Shown: positions 1 through 7,537, counted from the first letter of the stretch. The stretch is 37,939 nucleotides of DNA from UBA6120 sp035361955 (GCA_035361955.1 DAOSDC010000012.1:1-37939), one strand, 5' to 3'. The notes: a model not told the origin generated them from the sequence alone. Numbers and translations: made by a program.

Positions 1-798
1 CGTACACGCCCGCAAACGGGACCGCGGCGAGGGGCCGACTCGTTCATGCGTATTAAAATTGGGTTCATGGATGCGATTAAGGGAAAACGCGTCACGATTC
101 CGATTACCTATGACGAACAATGTACGCGCTGTGGCGGTACAGGCGCTCATTCAAGTTCTGACGTCCATACATGCGCGACTTGCCACGGTTCGGGCACGGT
201 CAAGACGAGACAACAAACGATTTTGGGCACGATGGAAACACAAAATACGTGTCCGACATGTGGCGGTAAAGGAAAGACGATTACCCGAGCTTGCGACGCC
301 TGTGGTGGCAAGGGTTATAACCGCGTGCGCACCGACATTGAAGTCAACATTCCCGCCGGCATTAATTCCGGCCAACAAATTCGGATTGGCTCCAAAGGCG
401 AACGTGGGCACGATGGCGGGCCTAACGGCGACTTATTCATCGAAGTCGCAATTCAAAGCCACGAACATTTCCAACGCGATGGTAACGACATTCACCTCGA
501 GGTACCCATCTCGTTTGTCGATGCCGCGCTGGGAACCGATATTGAAGTACCGACCGTCTATGGTGACGTGACACTCAAGGTACCCGCAGGTACCCAGCCC
601 GATAAGGTATTGAAGCTAAAGGGCAAAGGGGTCGTTGATTTACGCGGCGGGAGTCCCGGTGATCAATACGTCCATTTAAAAGTTTCGACACCAAACAATT
701 TATCGAAACGACAACGGGAACTGCTTGAAGAATTCAAGAAAGAAAACCCGAAAAGCGAGTCGATGTTCGATCGCTTCAAAAATTTCTTTAAAGCCTAA
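1..798 (+). CDS. dnaJ: Chaperone DnaJ (Hsp40), 5'-truncated by the window edge
   Basis: DnaJ stimulates DnaK ATP hydrolysis and delivers unfolded clients to it in the cytosol. The reading frame is open from base 1, and the first residues (RTRPQTGPRRGADS) match the end of the Gly/Phe-rich linker, so the J-domain lies upstream of the window. All four zinc-finger repeats are present: CTRCGGTG, CATCHGSG, CPTCGGKG and CDACGGKG, roughly residues 43-105 of this fragment. The two beta-sandwich client-binding domains follow (GERGHDGGPNGDLF, then GGSPGDQYVHLKV). The ATG at 46 is internal, not a start. The gene ends just before a strong hairpin terminator at 806-832 and is presumably the last gene of a grpE-dnaK-dnaJ operon, of which only this part is visible. 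Confidence 0.97.
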   Translation, partial: RTRPQTGPRRGADSFMRIKIGFMDAIKGKRVTIPITYDEQCTRCGGTGAHSSSDVHTCATCHGSGTVKTRQQTILGTMETQNTCPTCGGKGKTITRACDACGGKGYNRVRTDIEVNIPAGINSGQQIRIGSKGERGHDGGPNGDLFIEVAIQSHEHFQRDGNDIHLEVPISFVDAALGTDIEVPTVYGDVTLKVPAGTQPDKVLKLKGKGVVDLRGGSPGDQYVHLKVSTPNNLSKRQRELLEEFKKENPKSESMFDRFKNFFKA

Positions 799-805
799 CT
801 AATTG

Positions 806-832
806 AAGTGCTCGCTTGAGCACTTTTAATTT
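806..832 (+). terminator. Intrinsic terminator after dnaJ
   Basis: The 8-bp perfect stem AAGTGCTC/GAGCACTT (806-813 and 818-825) has a GCTT loop and is followed by TTTTAATTT. It sits 8 bases after the dnaJ stop and separates the heat-shock operon from the zinc-ribbon/rsmE genes. Confidence 0.85.
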
Positions 833-879
833 ACTTAAATGAATAAATCGTAAATAATAGTATCGAAGTAGGTGATGAC

Positions 880-1299
880 ATGCTGACTTGCAAAAAATGT
901 GGCACTCCGCTTGAGAAGCAGTTGCCCGAATGTCCAATTTGCCATGAACCCAATCCTGCCGGAGCTCCGGTGAACATGGCAGGACAAGATTTTACCGAAA
1001 CATACGATCCCGTCGCTTCTGATTTTGAATTGATTCGGCAGAAAAGCCGCAAGATCGCCGCTTTACTAGCTTTCATAGTCGGCTTTACCGGCGCACCGCT
1101 ATTTTACCTTGGCTATAAGAAAACCGGTCTATGGTGGGTTGTCACGGTCATTATCCTTGTTGGCGTTGCCATCTTAGGACCACTTCCAATCATTATTGCC
1201 GGAGTCGCCGGCACGATTGTGATCTCTCAAGTCATTTTAGGTTTGTACATTTCGTTCTCCAGCAATCTTAAAGACGCCCGGAACGAACTATTGAAGTAA
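880..1299 (+). CDS. Zinc-ribbon membrane protein, function unknown
   Basis: This 139-residue protein begins with a rubredoxin-like zinc ribbon (C4-x2-C7 ... C18-x2-C21, CKKCG and CPICH). A soluble linker follows, then two or three hydrophobic helices at roughly residues 56-78, 82-104 and 106-127, and a short cationic tail. No catalytic motif is visible. The ATG at 880 is preceded by AGGTGA (870-875). The stop is one base before the rsmE start (TAATATG), so the two are surely co-transcribed. In Bacillus and most Bacillota this slot between dnaJ and rsmE holds prmA, the L11 methyltransferase, which is absent here. Small zinc-ribbon/TM proteins are common in Bacillota with no assigned role, so I assign none. 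Confidence 0.8.
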   Translation: MLTCKKCGTPLEKQLPECPICHEPNPAGAPVNMAGQDFTETYDPVASDFELIRQKSRKIAALLAFIVGFTGAPLFYLGYKKTGLWWVVTVIILVGVAILGPLPIIIAGVAGTIVISQVILGLYISFSSNLKDARNELLK

Positions 1300-1300
1300 T

Positions 1301-2011
1301 ATGACGCGTTATTTTGCCCGTGTATCCGGCGAACACGCGCTTTTGTCATCTTCTGATGAGCATCATTTGCTCCATGTTTTAAGAGCGCGTGTCGGCACCA
1401 AAATCGAAGTCGTGCACCAAGCGGGATTATATTTGTGCGAAGTCGTAGCCATCAAGCCGCTTTTAATCGAAATTCGCGAGCACCATGAAACCTCGGAAGC
1501 CCAGTTCAAGCTAACATTGATTTATGGGCTACCAAAAGGTGAAAAAATTGATTTTGTCATTCAAAAAGCGACCGAACTTGGTGTCCACCATATCGTATTG
1601 GTGCGCACAGCCCGCTCAATCGTCAAATGGGCCGATGCCGATGTCGCCCGGAAATTGGCGCGCTATGAAACAATTATTAAAGCATCCGCCGAGCAAAGCC
1701 GGCGTCATGTTTTACCAGAATTGTCGTTTGCGTCCTCGCTTAGTGAAATCTGGCAGTTCGAATTTGACAAAAAATTGATTGCCAGTGAATACGAAGTTGG
1801 TAAACAACCAGTTGACGTTTGTTTAAACGCCTTTAAAAACATTGCGATTCTTGTCGGTCCCGAAGGTGGATTTGACAAGACCGAAATCGAATCAGCTATC
1901 GCCAATGGTTATCAACCGATTTCGCTTGGTCGCAACATTTTACGGAGCGAAACGGCGGCGATTGCCGCCCTCGCGATGATTGGATACATTAAAGAACATG
2001 CGATTGCTTGA
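1301..2011 (+). CDS. rsmE: 16S rRNA (uracil1498-N3)-methyltransferase
   Basis: RsmE uses SAM to methylate N3 of U1498 in helix 44 of 16S rRNA, near the decoding site. The 236-residue protein has the usual family length. It has an N-terminal PUA-like part (ARVSGEHAL, then HHLLHVLRARVG) and a C-terminal SPOUT knot domain with LVGPEGGF and LGRNILRSETAAIAAL, which form the trefoil knot and SAM pocket. The ATG lies one base after the upstream stop, and the end overlaps the next gene by 14 bases. Position in the dnaJ-rsmE-mtaB neighbourhood matches Bacillus yqeU. Confidence 0.95.
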   Translation: MTRYFARVSGEHALLSSSDEHHLLHVLRARVGTKIEVVHQAGLYLCEVVAIKPLLIEIREHHETSEAQFKLTLIYGLPKGEKIDFVIQKATELGVHHIVLVRTARSIVKWADADVARKLARYETIIKASAEQSRRHVLPELSFASSLSEIWQFEFDKKLIASEYEVGKQPVDVCLNAFKNIAILVGPEGGFDKTEIESAIANGYQPISLGRNILRSETAAIAALAMIGYIKEHAIA

Positions 2012-2792
2012 ATTATTAAAACAAGAGCAGAAGGACAAACGACTTCATGACAGTGAGGAATTTCGTTTCTTTATCGCTAATCGGCATTTGTTGACCGATT
2101 GTAACTGCTTTCTCGATTTATACAATATTGAAGACGACTTTGCGCTGGTCAAGGCTAATATCGTTTTAAAAAGCATTCTCAATAAAATGGCAATTGAAGC
2201 TAGGTTACAAGACCTCTCCGAGCAATCGCTCCGCACCTTCGGACGCATCCGTCACCACGATATTCGTAGCAAAATGCTCGACCAACCACTGAATCTACCC
2301 TACTGCCTCGATAACGATACTAGAATCTACGTGCCCATTTTCAATCGGGCGATGAACTACATTTATGCCCACGAACCTGATAAACTATGCGATTTCCCCT
2401 ACAAGAAACTAGCCGAAGAATTCACGGCTTCGATTATCAATCCATTTGAAACGTATCACTTCTTTTTGTTCGACTCAAATTTTACGAGGCTGATTAAAAT
2501 TGCCAGCGACCGGACCTCGACGGCGTTTTATCATCTTGATTTCCGCAATATCTTGATTATCAATGCCCAGGGCGGACTTGATCTTAAAATCGCTTTGTTT
2601 GACCGGTTTATGAAAGATCCCGACTACGAGGGCATTATCGACCGCATTAAACCGGTCGTCGCCGCCTTATTCGCCAATGATCGTGACATGATGGTTAATC
2701 ATCTGCTCGACAACCGACTGGTGAGCTCGACAATCGTTGACAAATGGCTCGACGCCCTGACGAAGTCCGAACGAAAAAAATATCGACTATGA
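1998..2792 (+). CDS. Conserved-context hypothetical protein (between rsmE and mtaB)
   Basis: I do not recognise this 264-residue protein. It is soluble, rich in Leu, Asp, Arg and aromatic residues, and has no signal peptide, membrane helix or Cys cluster. The N-terminal third looks all-helical; the middle contains PYCLDNDTRIYVPIFNRAMN and a strand-rich FETYHFFLFDSNFTRLIKIA segment. The start could be TTG 1980 or ATG 1998; I chose the ATG, which overlaps rsmE by 14 bases. The stop overlaps the mtaB start (ATGA, 2789-2792), so it is translated within the same mRNA as two RNA-modification enzymes. A role in rRNA/tRNA modification or ribosome maturation would fit this context but is only a guess. 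Confidence 0.75.
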   Translation: MRLLELLKQEQKDKRLHDSEEFRFFIANRHLLTDCNCFLDLYNIEDDFALVKANIVLKSILNKMAIEARLQDLSEQSLRTFGRIRHHDIRSKMLDQPLNLPYCLDNDTRIYVPIFNRAMNYIYAHEPDKLCDFPYKKLAEEFTASIINPFETYHFFLFDSNFTRLIKIASDRTSTAFYHLDFRNILIINAQGGLDLKIALFDRFMKDPDYEGIIDRIKPVVAALFANDRDMMVNHLLDNRLVSSTIVDKWLDALTKSERKKYRL

Positions 2793-4087
2793 AGTCATTT
2801 TCGGTTTATACATTAGGTTGTAAAGTCAATAGTTACGAATCCGAGGCTATCAAACTTTTGATGTTGGACAAAGGATATCGGCTTGATGATGAGAAACCGG
2901 ATATCGCGATCATCAATACATGTTCAGTCACTTCGATGAGCGAGAAGAAGTCACGACAGGCGATTCGCCGTTTTTATCATGACCATCCGCTGATTACGAT
3001 TGCGATTATGGGCTGCTATTCGCAGTTAGACGAACATCTTACGACGCTTGAGGGCGTCAAAGTTGTTGTCGGAACGCTTAATCGACACACGATTCCCGAT
3101 TTGCTCGACGCATATTTTCAAACAGGCAAACCGCAGTATCATTTTGAAGCGGCGGTAAAAAAATGGGATTATGAAGAACTGGAAGTAACGACATATAGCG
3201 ACCGCACGCGCGCTTATGTAAAAATACAAGACGGATGTGATAATTACTGCTCGTATTGCATTATCCCGTACGCAAGAGGTCGACTCCGCTCTCGCAAAAA
3301 GGAAGATGTGCTCCACGAGATCGGCAAACTGATTACCGCTGGCTTCCGCGAAATCGTTCTCACCGGCATTCATACGGCCGGCTATGGACGCGATTTCTCT
3401 AATTACGCATTTGACGATTTAATCGCCGATATCCTAACCTTGTATCCGTCTTTGTATCGATTGCGCATTTCAAGCATTGAAGCAAGCGAAATCACGCCGC
3501 GCTTTTTAAAAATGATGCAAAGCGAACCTCGCTTGGCTCGCCATTTACACATACCCTTGCAAGCCGGTAGTGATACGGTGCTTGCCCGGATGAATCGCCA
3601 TTATACGGTCGCTCAATTTCAAACCAAAATCGAAGAAATATACCAAATGATGCCCGATGTCGCCATCACGACGGATATTATCGTCGGTTTTCCAGGAGAG
3701 AGCGCGGCGTTATTCGCCCAGACATACGATTTGGCACGCCACCTTAAATTTTCGAAAATCCACGTGTTTCCTTATTCTCCACGGCAAGGAACGGCAGCGG
3801 CTTCTTTTACTGAAGAAATCACAAGTGAAGAAAAGAAGCGACGCGTGAAGCGATTGCTTGACCTATCACACGAACTCGAAACTTCGTATGCGGCCCGTTT
3901 CATCGATCATCGACTCGACATCATTATTGAGCAATTTAATCACCAGATTGGGGCCTACGAAGGTCATAGTTCGAACTACCTTAAGGTCTTTGTCAGTGGC
4001 AACCATATCGAAAAAGGACAAGTCGTTACCATTAAATATCGCGGTGGCGACACGATTAGCGAATTGGTCGAAACAGTGCCTAGATAA
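2789..4087 (+). CDS. mtaB: tRNA t6A37 methylthiotransferase
   Basis: MtaB converts t6A to ms2t6A at position 37 of ANN-decoding tRNAs, using two [4Fe-4S] clusters and SAM. The 432-residue protein shows the N-terminal UPF0004 domain with cluster cysteines C11 (TLGCKVN), C45 (INTCSV) and C76 (MGCYSQ). The radical-SAM motif is C150-x3-C154-x2-C157 (DGCDNYCSYCIIP), and a TRAM-like beta domain ends the protein. The TLGCKVNSYESE opening is typical of MtaB rather than MiaB. I start at ATG 2789, which overlaps the upstream stop as ATGA. An upstream in-frame start at 2744 would add 15 residues not expected for the family. Equivalent to Bacillus yqeV. Confidence 0.95.
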   Translation: MKSFSVYTLGCKVNSYESEAIKLLMLDKGYRLDDEKPDIAIINTCSVTSMSEKKSRQAIRRFYHDHPLITIAIMGCYSQLDEHLTTLEGVKVVVGTLNRHTIPDLLDAYFQTGKPQYHFEAAVKKWDYEELEVTTYSDRTRAYVKIQDGCDNYCSYCIIPYARGRLRSRKKEDVLHEIGKLITAGFREIVLTGIHTAGYGRDFSNYAFDDLIADILTLYPSLYRLRISSIEASEITPRFLKMMQSEPRLARHLHIPLQAGSDTVLARMNRHYTVAQFQTKIEEIYQMMPDVAITTDIIVGFPGESAALFAQTYDLARHLKFSKIHVFPYSPRQGTAAASFTEEITSEEKKRRVKRLLDLSHELETSYAARFIDHRLDIIIEQFNHQIGAYEGHSSNYLKVFVSGNHIEKGQVVTIKYRGGDTISELVETVPR

Positions 4088-4100
4088 TGTAAAAAAAACA

Positions 4101-4129
4101 TTGACAAAATGCGTTAACATCAGTATTAT
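4101..4129 (+). promoter_or_regulatory. Sigma-A promoter of rpmF-deoC
   Basis: A perfect -35 TTGACA (4101-4106), a 17-base spacer and -10 TATTAT (4124-4129). The -10 lies 26 bases before the L32 start, with AAAGGAG at 4142-4148 as ribosome binding site. One of the best consensus promoters in the window, fitting a ribosomal protein gene. Confidence 0.85.
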
Positions 4130-4155
4130 TTAGCAGGTAACAAAGGAGAAACATT

Positions 4156-4488
4156 ATGGCAGTACCTTTCAGACGAACGTCAAAAACTAAAAAAAGAATG
4201 CGTCGGACGCATTTTAAGCTCGAAGTCAGTGGACTCGTGACTTGCTCACACTGCGGTGCGATGATTAAATCGCACACCGTGTGCCCCGAATGTGGCTATT
4301 ACGATGGTAAACCCGTCATCGCCAAACAAACCAAGACCGCACCGGTCAAGGAAGAAGCCAAGAAGAAAGCCAAACCAGCGAAGACCAAAGAAGCAAAACC
4401 GGTCGAATCCAAAGAAGTTAAGCCGACCAAAGCCGTGAAGACCAAATCTAAATTAGCGATTGAAAAAGGCAAAACGGGCGAAAAATAA
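4156..4488 (+). CDS. rpmF: Ribosomal protein L32 with long Lys/Ala-rich C-terminal tail
   Basis: L32 is a small zinc-binding protein of the 50S subunit. Residues 1-55 are a normal L32: MAVPFRRTSKTKKRMRRTHF, then the zinc ribbon C30-x2-C33 ... C43-x2-C46 (the Zn-binding C+ form). L32 is normally 55-60 residues, but this protein runs to 110. The extra 55 residues are almost entirely Lys, Ala, Pro, Glu, Thr and Val in KPAKTKEAKP-type repeats, resembling a disordered histone-like tail. The stop, TAA at 4486-4488, is followed 5 bases later by the deoC ribosome binding site. No terminator separates the two genes. Confidence 0.93.
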   Translation: MAVPFRRTSKTKKRMRRTHFKLEVSGLVTCSHCGAMIKSHTVCPECGYYDGKPVIAKQTKTAPVKEEAKKKAKPAKTKEAKPVESKEVKPTKAVKTKSKLAIEKGKTGEK

Positions 4489-4508
4489 TATCCGAGGAGG
4501 ATGTAATC

Positions 4509-5174
4509 ATGGCCTATAACAAACTAATCGATCATACGCTGCTTAAGGCTGATGCCAAGTACGAAGATGTGCAAAAACTTTGTGAGGAAGCGCGCCAATT
4601 CGATTTTATGAGCGTTTGCGTCAATCCCCACTTCATTTCTACATGTAAGAAACTGCTTAAAGGTAGCGATGTCAAAGTATGCACGGTAATCGGTTTCCCA
4701 CTCGGTCAAACGTTAACAAGCGTCAAAATTTACGAGACGGAACAGGCGATTAAAGCCGGTGCCGATGAAATCGACATGGTCATCAACATCTCAAATCTCA
4801 AAGCCGGCCGGGATGATTTGATCAAAGAGGAAATCGCTGGCATTAAACGGGCTTGCGATGGCCGCATCTTGAAAGTAATCATCGAAACATGTTTGTTGAC
4901 CGATGAGGAAAAAGAACGCGTTTGTCGCATTGCCGTAAGCGCAGGAGCCGACTTTGTCAAAACATCAACCGGATTCTCGACTGGCGGAGCGACCGAAGCT
5001 GATGTCTCCTTGATGCGCAAAGTAGTCGGGCCCCATATCGGCGTCAAAGCAAGTGGCGGCGTCCGCTCACTCGAAGATGTTGAAAAGATGGTTAAAGCCG
5101 GAGCGACCAGAATTGGAACCTCTGGTGGTGTCAAGATTATGTCGGGCGAACAACTCGCGCCTGGAAAATACTAA
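4509..5174 (+). CDS. deoC: Deoxyribose-phosphate aldolase
   Basis: DeoC splits 2-deoxyribose-5-phosphate into glyceraldehyde-3-phosphate and acetaldehyde, the last step of deoxynucleoside catabolism. The 221-residue TIM barrel has the Schiff-base lysine K151 in FVKTSTGFS, the second catalytic lysine K180 in GVKASGGVR and the proton-relay aspartate D89 in DEIDMV. Length is normal for the short bacterial form. GAGGAGG (4493-4499) precedes the ATG. It is transcribed behind rpmF. The phosphopentomutase that makes its substrate is at the far end of the window, and cytidine deaminase lies between. Confidence 0.96.
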   Translation: MAYNKLIDHTLLKADAKYEDVQKLCEEARQFDFMSVCVNPHFISTCKKLLKGSDVKVCTVIGFPLGQTLTSVKIYETEQAIKAGADEIDMVINISNLKAGRDDLIKEEIAGIKRACDGRILKVIIETCLLTDEEKERVCRIAVSAGADFVKTSTGFSTGGATEADVSLMRKVVGPHIGVKASGGVRSLEDVEKMVKAGATRIGTSGGVKIMSGEQLAPGKY

Positions 5175-5179
5175 AAACA

Positions 5180-5208
5180 TTGCTATTACATATCTTTATG
5201 AATATAAT
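5180..5208 (+). promoter_or_regulatory. Promoter of rpsU
   Basis: TTGCTA (5180-5185), a 17-base spacer and a perfect TATAAT (5203-5208), followed 22 bases later by AGGAGG. This drives the monocistronic rpsU unit, closed by the terminator at 5424-5449. Confidence 0.75.
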
Positions 5209-5244
5209 TCATAGTGCGATTTAACTACGAAGGAGGTGAATCTC

Positions 5245-5418
5245 ATGGCCAAAACCCAAGTCCGCGAAAACGAATCGTTAGACGAAGCCCTGCGCCGTTT
5301 CAAACGTCAGGTTAACAAGTCCGGCGTTTTAAAGGAAGCTCGGAAGCGTGAGTTTTATCTCAAGCCCGGTGTCAAACGCAAGATGAAGATCAAAGAAGCT
5401 CGCAAAAACCGCTACTAG
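5245..5418 (+). CDS. rpsU: Ribosomal protein S21
   Basis: S21 binds the 30S platform near the anti-Shine-Dalgarno region of 16S rRNA and helps initiation. The protein is 57 residues: MAKTQVRENESLDEALRRFK, then the basic RKREFYLKPGVKRKMKIKEARKN tail segment, which is the normal family length. A GTG at 5236 lies inside the Shine-Dalgarno sequence AGGAGG (5231-5236), so the true start is ATG 5245, eight bases downstream of it. The gene has its own promoter and terminator. In Bacillus rpsU is followed by yqeY, which is missing here. Confidence 0.95.
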   Translation: MAKTQVRENESLDEALRRFKRQVNKSGVLKEARKREFYLKPGVKRKMKIKEARKNRY

Positions 5419-5423
5419 AATTG

Positions 5424-5449
5424 AAGGTCCGATCGTTCGGACCTTTTTT
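5424..5449 (+). terminator. Intrinsic terminator after rpsU
   Basis: A 9-bp perfect stem AAGGTCCGA/TCGGACCTT (5424-5432 and 5437-5445) with a TCGT loop and a T-run to 5449, 6 bases after the rpsU stop. Confidence 0.92.
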
Positions 5450-5481
5450 CTTTCCTGTCCTCTATTAGTTAATGAGGGCAT

Positions 5482-6639
5482 ATGATTTATTTAACTCAAA
5501 CGAATCACCAAAGTTGCGGCGATGTGGCATTGCGCCATTTGTTGATGTTGGCATTCCGCAACGAAAAATACCTATTATTAAATGAAAGATTGGCAGACAA
5601 TGCTTCGATGTACGATCTCAAAATAGCAGCGAAAAAGTATGGTGTAACGCTGTCTGGCTATCGTATCAACGATGTTAATTCGTTAAAATCAATCAGATTA
5701 CCGTGTATCGCGTTAGTAAGCTTAAATAACAAAAAACACTACATAGTTATATATAAGTATATATTTGGTAAATTTATAGTCTATAGTGGCCATTCAGATC
5801 CGACTTCTGTCAATTTGGGCGATCCGATGTTTCAAAATACATTTGAAATCTTGACGATTGAGTCGATTAACAAGTCAGTAATTATCCCATGTCATCTAAT
5901 TGATTTGTCGTTCAAGTCTAGATTCATCAATATACTGGTACACGTTATCGCCACGATGACGTTTGTTAGCGGATTGTATCTTATCAATGTTGAATCGCGC
6001 TTTGAATGGCCGCTATCGCTATTCGCACTTGGAGTGATTTTGTATCTACTGAAACAAAAACTGATTAATCGAAGCATGCAATCATTTGACGTAATTGCTG
6101 GCAAACATCTGGCTAAAATAGTTAATCGTCAGGATTTGTTCGATCTATTCCAATTGAAGGTGCTCTCTATCAAACGGCCTCTGGCGTTTCTTAACTGCAT
6201 ATTAATCGGCGCGATTGCCTCCGCTTTGCTTATAATTGATCAACCACAACAATTATTCGCGATCTCGTTTGTAATCACTATTACCTTCGCCTACTGCTAT
6301 CTAGATAATAGATTGACGAACAAAAACATTAAACGTCTTAACCAGGCTGAAACCGATTTGTTAGATAGTGGACAAAACAATCAAGAAATCTTTACACGAA
6401 TCAATCGTTTGAGTTATTTGATTTCGCATCAAAAGATTGTTCTTAAGGCTATTTATTTGTTCTTACTTGCAACCTGTTCACTAACGATGTCGGCGCTTTT
6501 AGGAACGGTTTATCTGAATTTCTTCCTGTTCGAATTTGGTAGCCTCTATCTAATCGGATCACAAATTCAATCTTTAATTGAAAGTGGCGACCAGCGACGG
6601 CAATATTATCAATTGATCTATCGTTTTTTCATTGCATGA
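5482..6639 (+). CDS. C39-family peptidase fused to a six-TM exporter-like domain, no ATPase
   Basis: Residues 1-125 look like a C39 double-glycine leader peptidase: Q6 (oxyanion), C12 in QSCGDVAL, H86 in KKHYIVIY, then an Asp in SGHSDP (D107). Residues 145-365 carry six hydrophobic helices (about 146-170, 176-193, 233-252, 257-274, 318-340 and 342-361), spaced as in the membrane domain of type-I ABC exporters. The protein ends at 385, where bacteriocin/competence exporters would continue into a nucleotide-binding domain of about 240 residues; no Walker or signature motif exists in it or in the adjacent genes. It lies alone between the rpsU terminator and ybeY. GAGGG precedes the ATG at 5482. 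Substrate unknown; it could be a leader protease or a non-ABC membrane protein. Confidence 0.75.
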   Translation: MIYLTQTNHQSCGDVALRHLLMLAFRNEKYLLLNERLADNASMYDLKIAAKKYGVTLSGYRINDVNSLKSIRLPCIALVSLNNKKHYIVIYKYIFGKFIVYSGHSDPTSVNLGDPMFQNTFEILTIESINKSVIIPCHLIDLSFKSRFINILVHVIATMTFVSGLYLINVESRFEWPLSLFALGVILYLLKQKLINRSMQSFDVIAGKHLAKIVNRQDLFDLFQLKVLSIKRPLAFLNCILIGAIASALLIIDQPQQLFAISFVITITFAYCYLDNRLTNKNIKRLNQAETDLLDSGQNNQEIFTRINRLSYLISHQKIVLKAIYLFLLATCSLTMSALLGTVYLNFFLFEFGSLYLIGSQIQSLIESGDQRRQYYQLIYRFFIA

Positions 6640-6654
6640 TGGCATTGCAAATTG

Positions 6655-6663
6655 TGATAAAAT
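6655..6663 (+). promoter_or_regulatory. Extended -10 of the ybeY-cdd-era-recO operon
   Basis: TGATAAAAT (TG at 6655-6656, -10 TAAAAT 6658-6663) lies 10 bases before the ybeY ATG, so the predicted transcript starts about 4 bases upstream of the start codon. TTGCAT at 6632-6637 is a possible but badly spaced -35. Confidence 0.45.
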
Positions 6664-6673
6664 AAATACGCTA

Positions 6674-7138
6674 ATGCGTATTGAATTTGAATTTATCAAC
6701 GAAGTTGACCCCTCATACGATGAATATGAGTCGTTATTTAAAAAATTGCTTAAACAGGCAATGCTCCATCTGGGGATTGTTAAAGACATAATTCTTGAAA
6801 CCACATTAGTTAATAATCAAACGATTGCCGCTTTCAATAAGCAATATCGCGGCATCGATAAAGCAACCGACGTGCTCAGTTTTGCTTTTCAAGACGAAGT
6901 GATCGGAGAACGGCGTATTAATGATTTGCCGTTTCTGGATCTGGGGACGATTATCATCTCCATCGACAAAGCCATCGAGCAAGCTGAAAGCTTGGGCCAT
7001 GGCATTAAACGCGAAATGTCATTTCTGTTTATTCATGGTCTATTGCATTTGTTTGGATATGACCACCAAGACGAAAACGATGAAAAGAAGATGTTGGAGT
7101 TACAAGACGCCATCATCGGAAAGAGGACTTTAAAATGA
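6674..7138 (+). CDS. ybeY: Endoribonuclease YbeY, 16S rRNA maturation
   Basis: YbeY is a zinc-dependent single-strand endoribonuclease used in 16S rRNA 3' maturation and ribosome quality control. The 154-residue protein carries the zinc-binding H-x3-H-x5-H signature at H121, H125 and H131 (HGLLHLFGYDH). It also has the family motifs YRGIDKATDVLSF and LGTIIIS. I start at ATG 6674, where MRIEFEFINEVD aligns with the beginning of known YbeY proteins. An upstream TTG at 6632 would add 14 unlikely residues. There is no Shine-Dalgarno sequence, and an extended -10 sits only 10 bases away. In Bacillus phoH and pgpH precede ybeY; both are absent here. The gene overlaps cdd by four bases (ATGA). Confidence 0.93.
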   Translation: MRIEFEFINEVDPSYDEYESLFKKLLKQAMLHLGIVKDIILETTLVNNQTIAAFNKQYRGIDKATDVLSFAFQDEVIGERRINDLPFLDLGTIIISIDKAIEQAESLGHGIKREMSFLFIHGLLHLFGYDHQDENDEKKMLELQDAIIGKRTLK

Positions 7139-7533
7139 AAAAAGGCGATTTGATTATCGAAGCCGGCGTAGCGCGCGACCGCGCCTATGCCCCCTATTCC
7201 AAATTTAAGGTTGGAGCAGCTGTTTTTACCAAGGATGGTAAGGTATTCCATGGTGCCAACATCGAAAACGCCAGTTATGGCTTATCCATGTGTGCCGAAC
7301 GAAACGCACTATACCATGCCATGATGAACGGCTACAAAAAAGACGACTTCGTGGGCTTGGCCGTCATCGGCGACACCAAAAAACCGGTCAGTCCTTGTGG
7401 CGCTTGTCGCCAAGTCATTAGTGAGTTATTTCCTCGCGATGGCGTCATTTTACTTGCTAATTTAAAGGGCGATGTCGTCGAACGTAGCGTCGACTCGCTT
7501 TTGCCCGAAGCGTTTGACAAACAGGACTTGTAA
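7135..7533 (+). CDS. cdd: Cytidine deaminase
   Basis: Converts cytidine and deoxycytidine to uridine and deoxyuridine for pyrimidine salvage. The 132-residue homotetrameric type shows the zinc ligands C53 (MCAERNA), C88 and C91 (PCGACRQ), with the proton-shuttle glutamate E55, and the substrate-binding stretch GANIENASYG. The start overlaps ybeY by four bases, with GAGG upstream. The ybeY-cdd-era order is the classic Bacillus arrangement with dgkA missing. Confidence 0.97.
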   Translation: MKKGDLIIEAGVARDRAYAPYSKFKVGAAVFTKDGKVFHGANIENASYGLSMCAERNALYHAMMNGYKKDDFVGLAVIGDTKKPVSPCGACRQVISELFPRDGVILLANLKGDVVERSVDSLLPEAFDKQDL

Positions 7534-7537
7534 CAAT

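Noticed and set aside
59..571. Long alternative-frame ORF inside dnaJ (and similar ORFs inside other core genes)
   Set aside because: Shadow of a well-supported gene, with Arg/Pro-rich composition and no ribosome binding site.
2744..2788. Upstream start for mtaB
   Set aside because: It adds residues absent from the family; the ATGA overlap at 2789 gives the expected MKSFSVYTLGCKVN start.
5236..5244. GTG start for rpsU
   Set aside because: The GTG lies within the Shine-Dalgarno sequence itself; ATG 5245 has correct spacing and the expected N-terminus.
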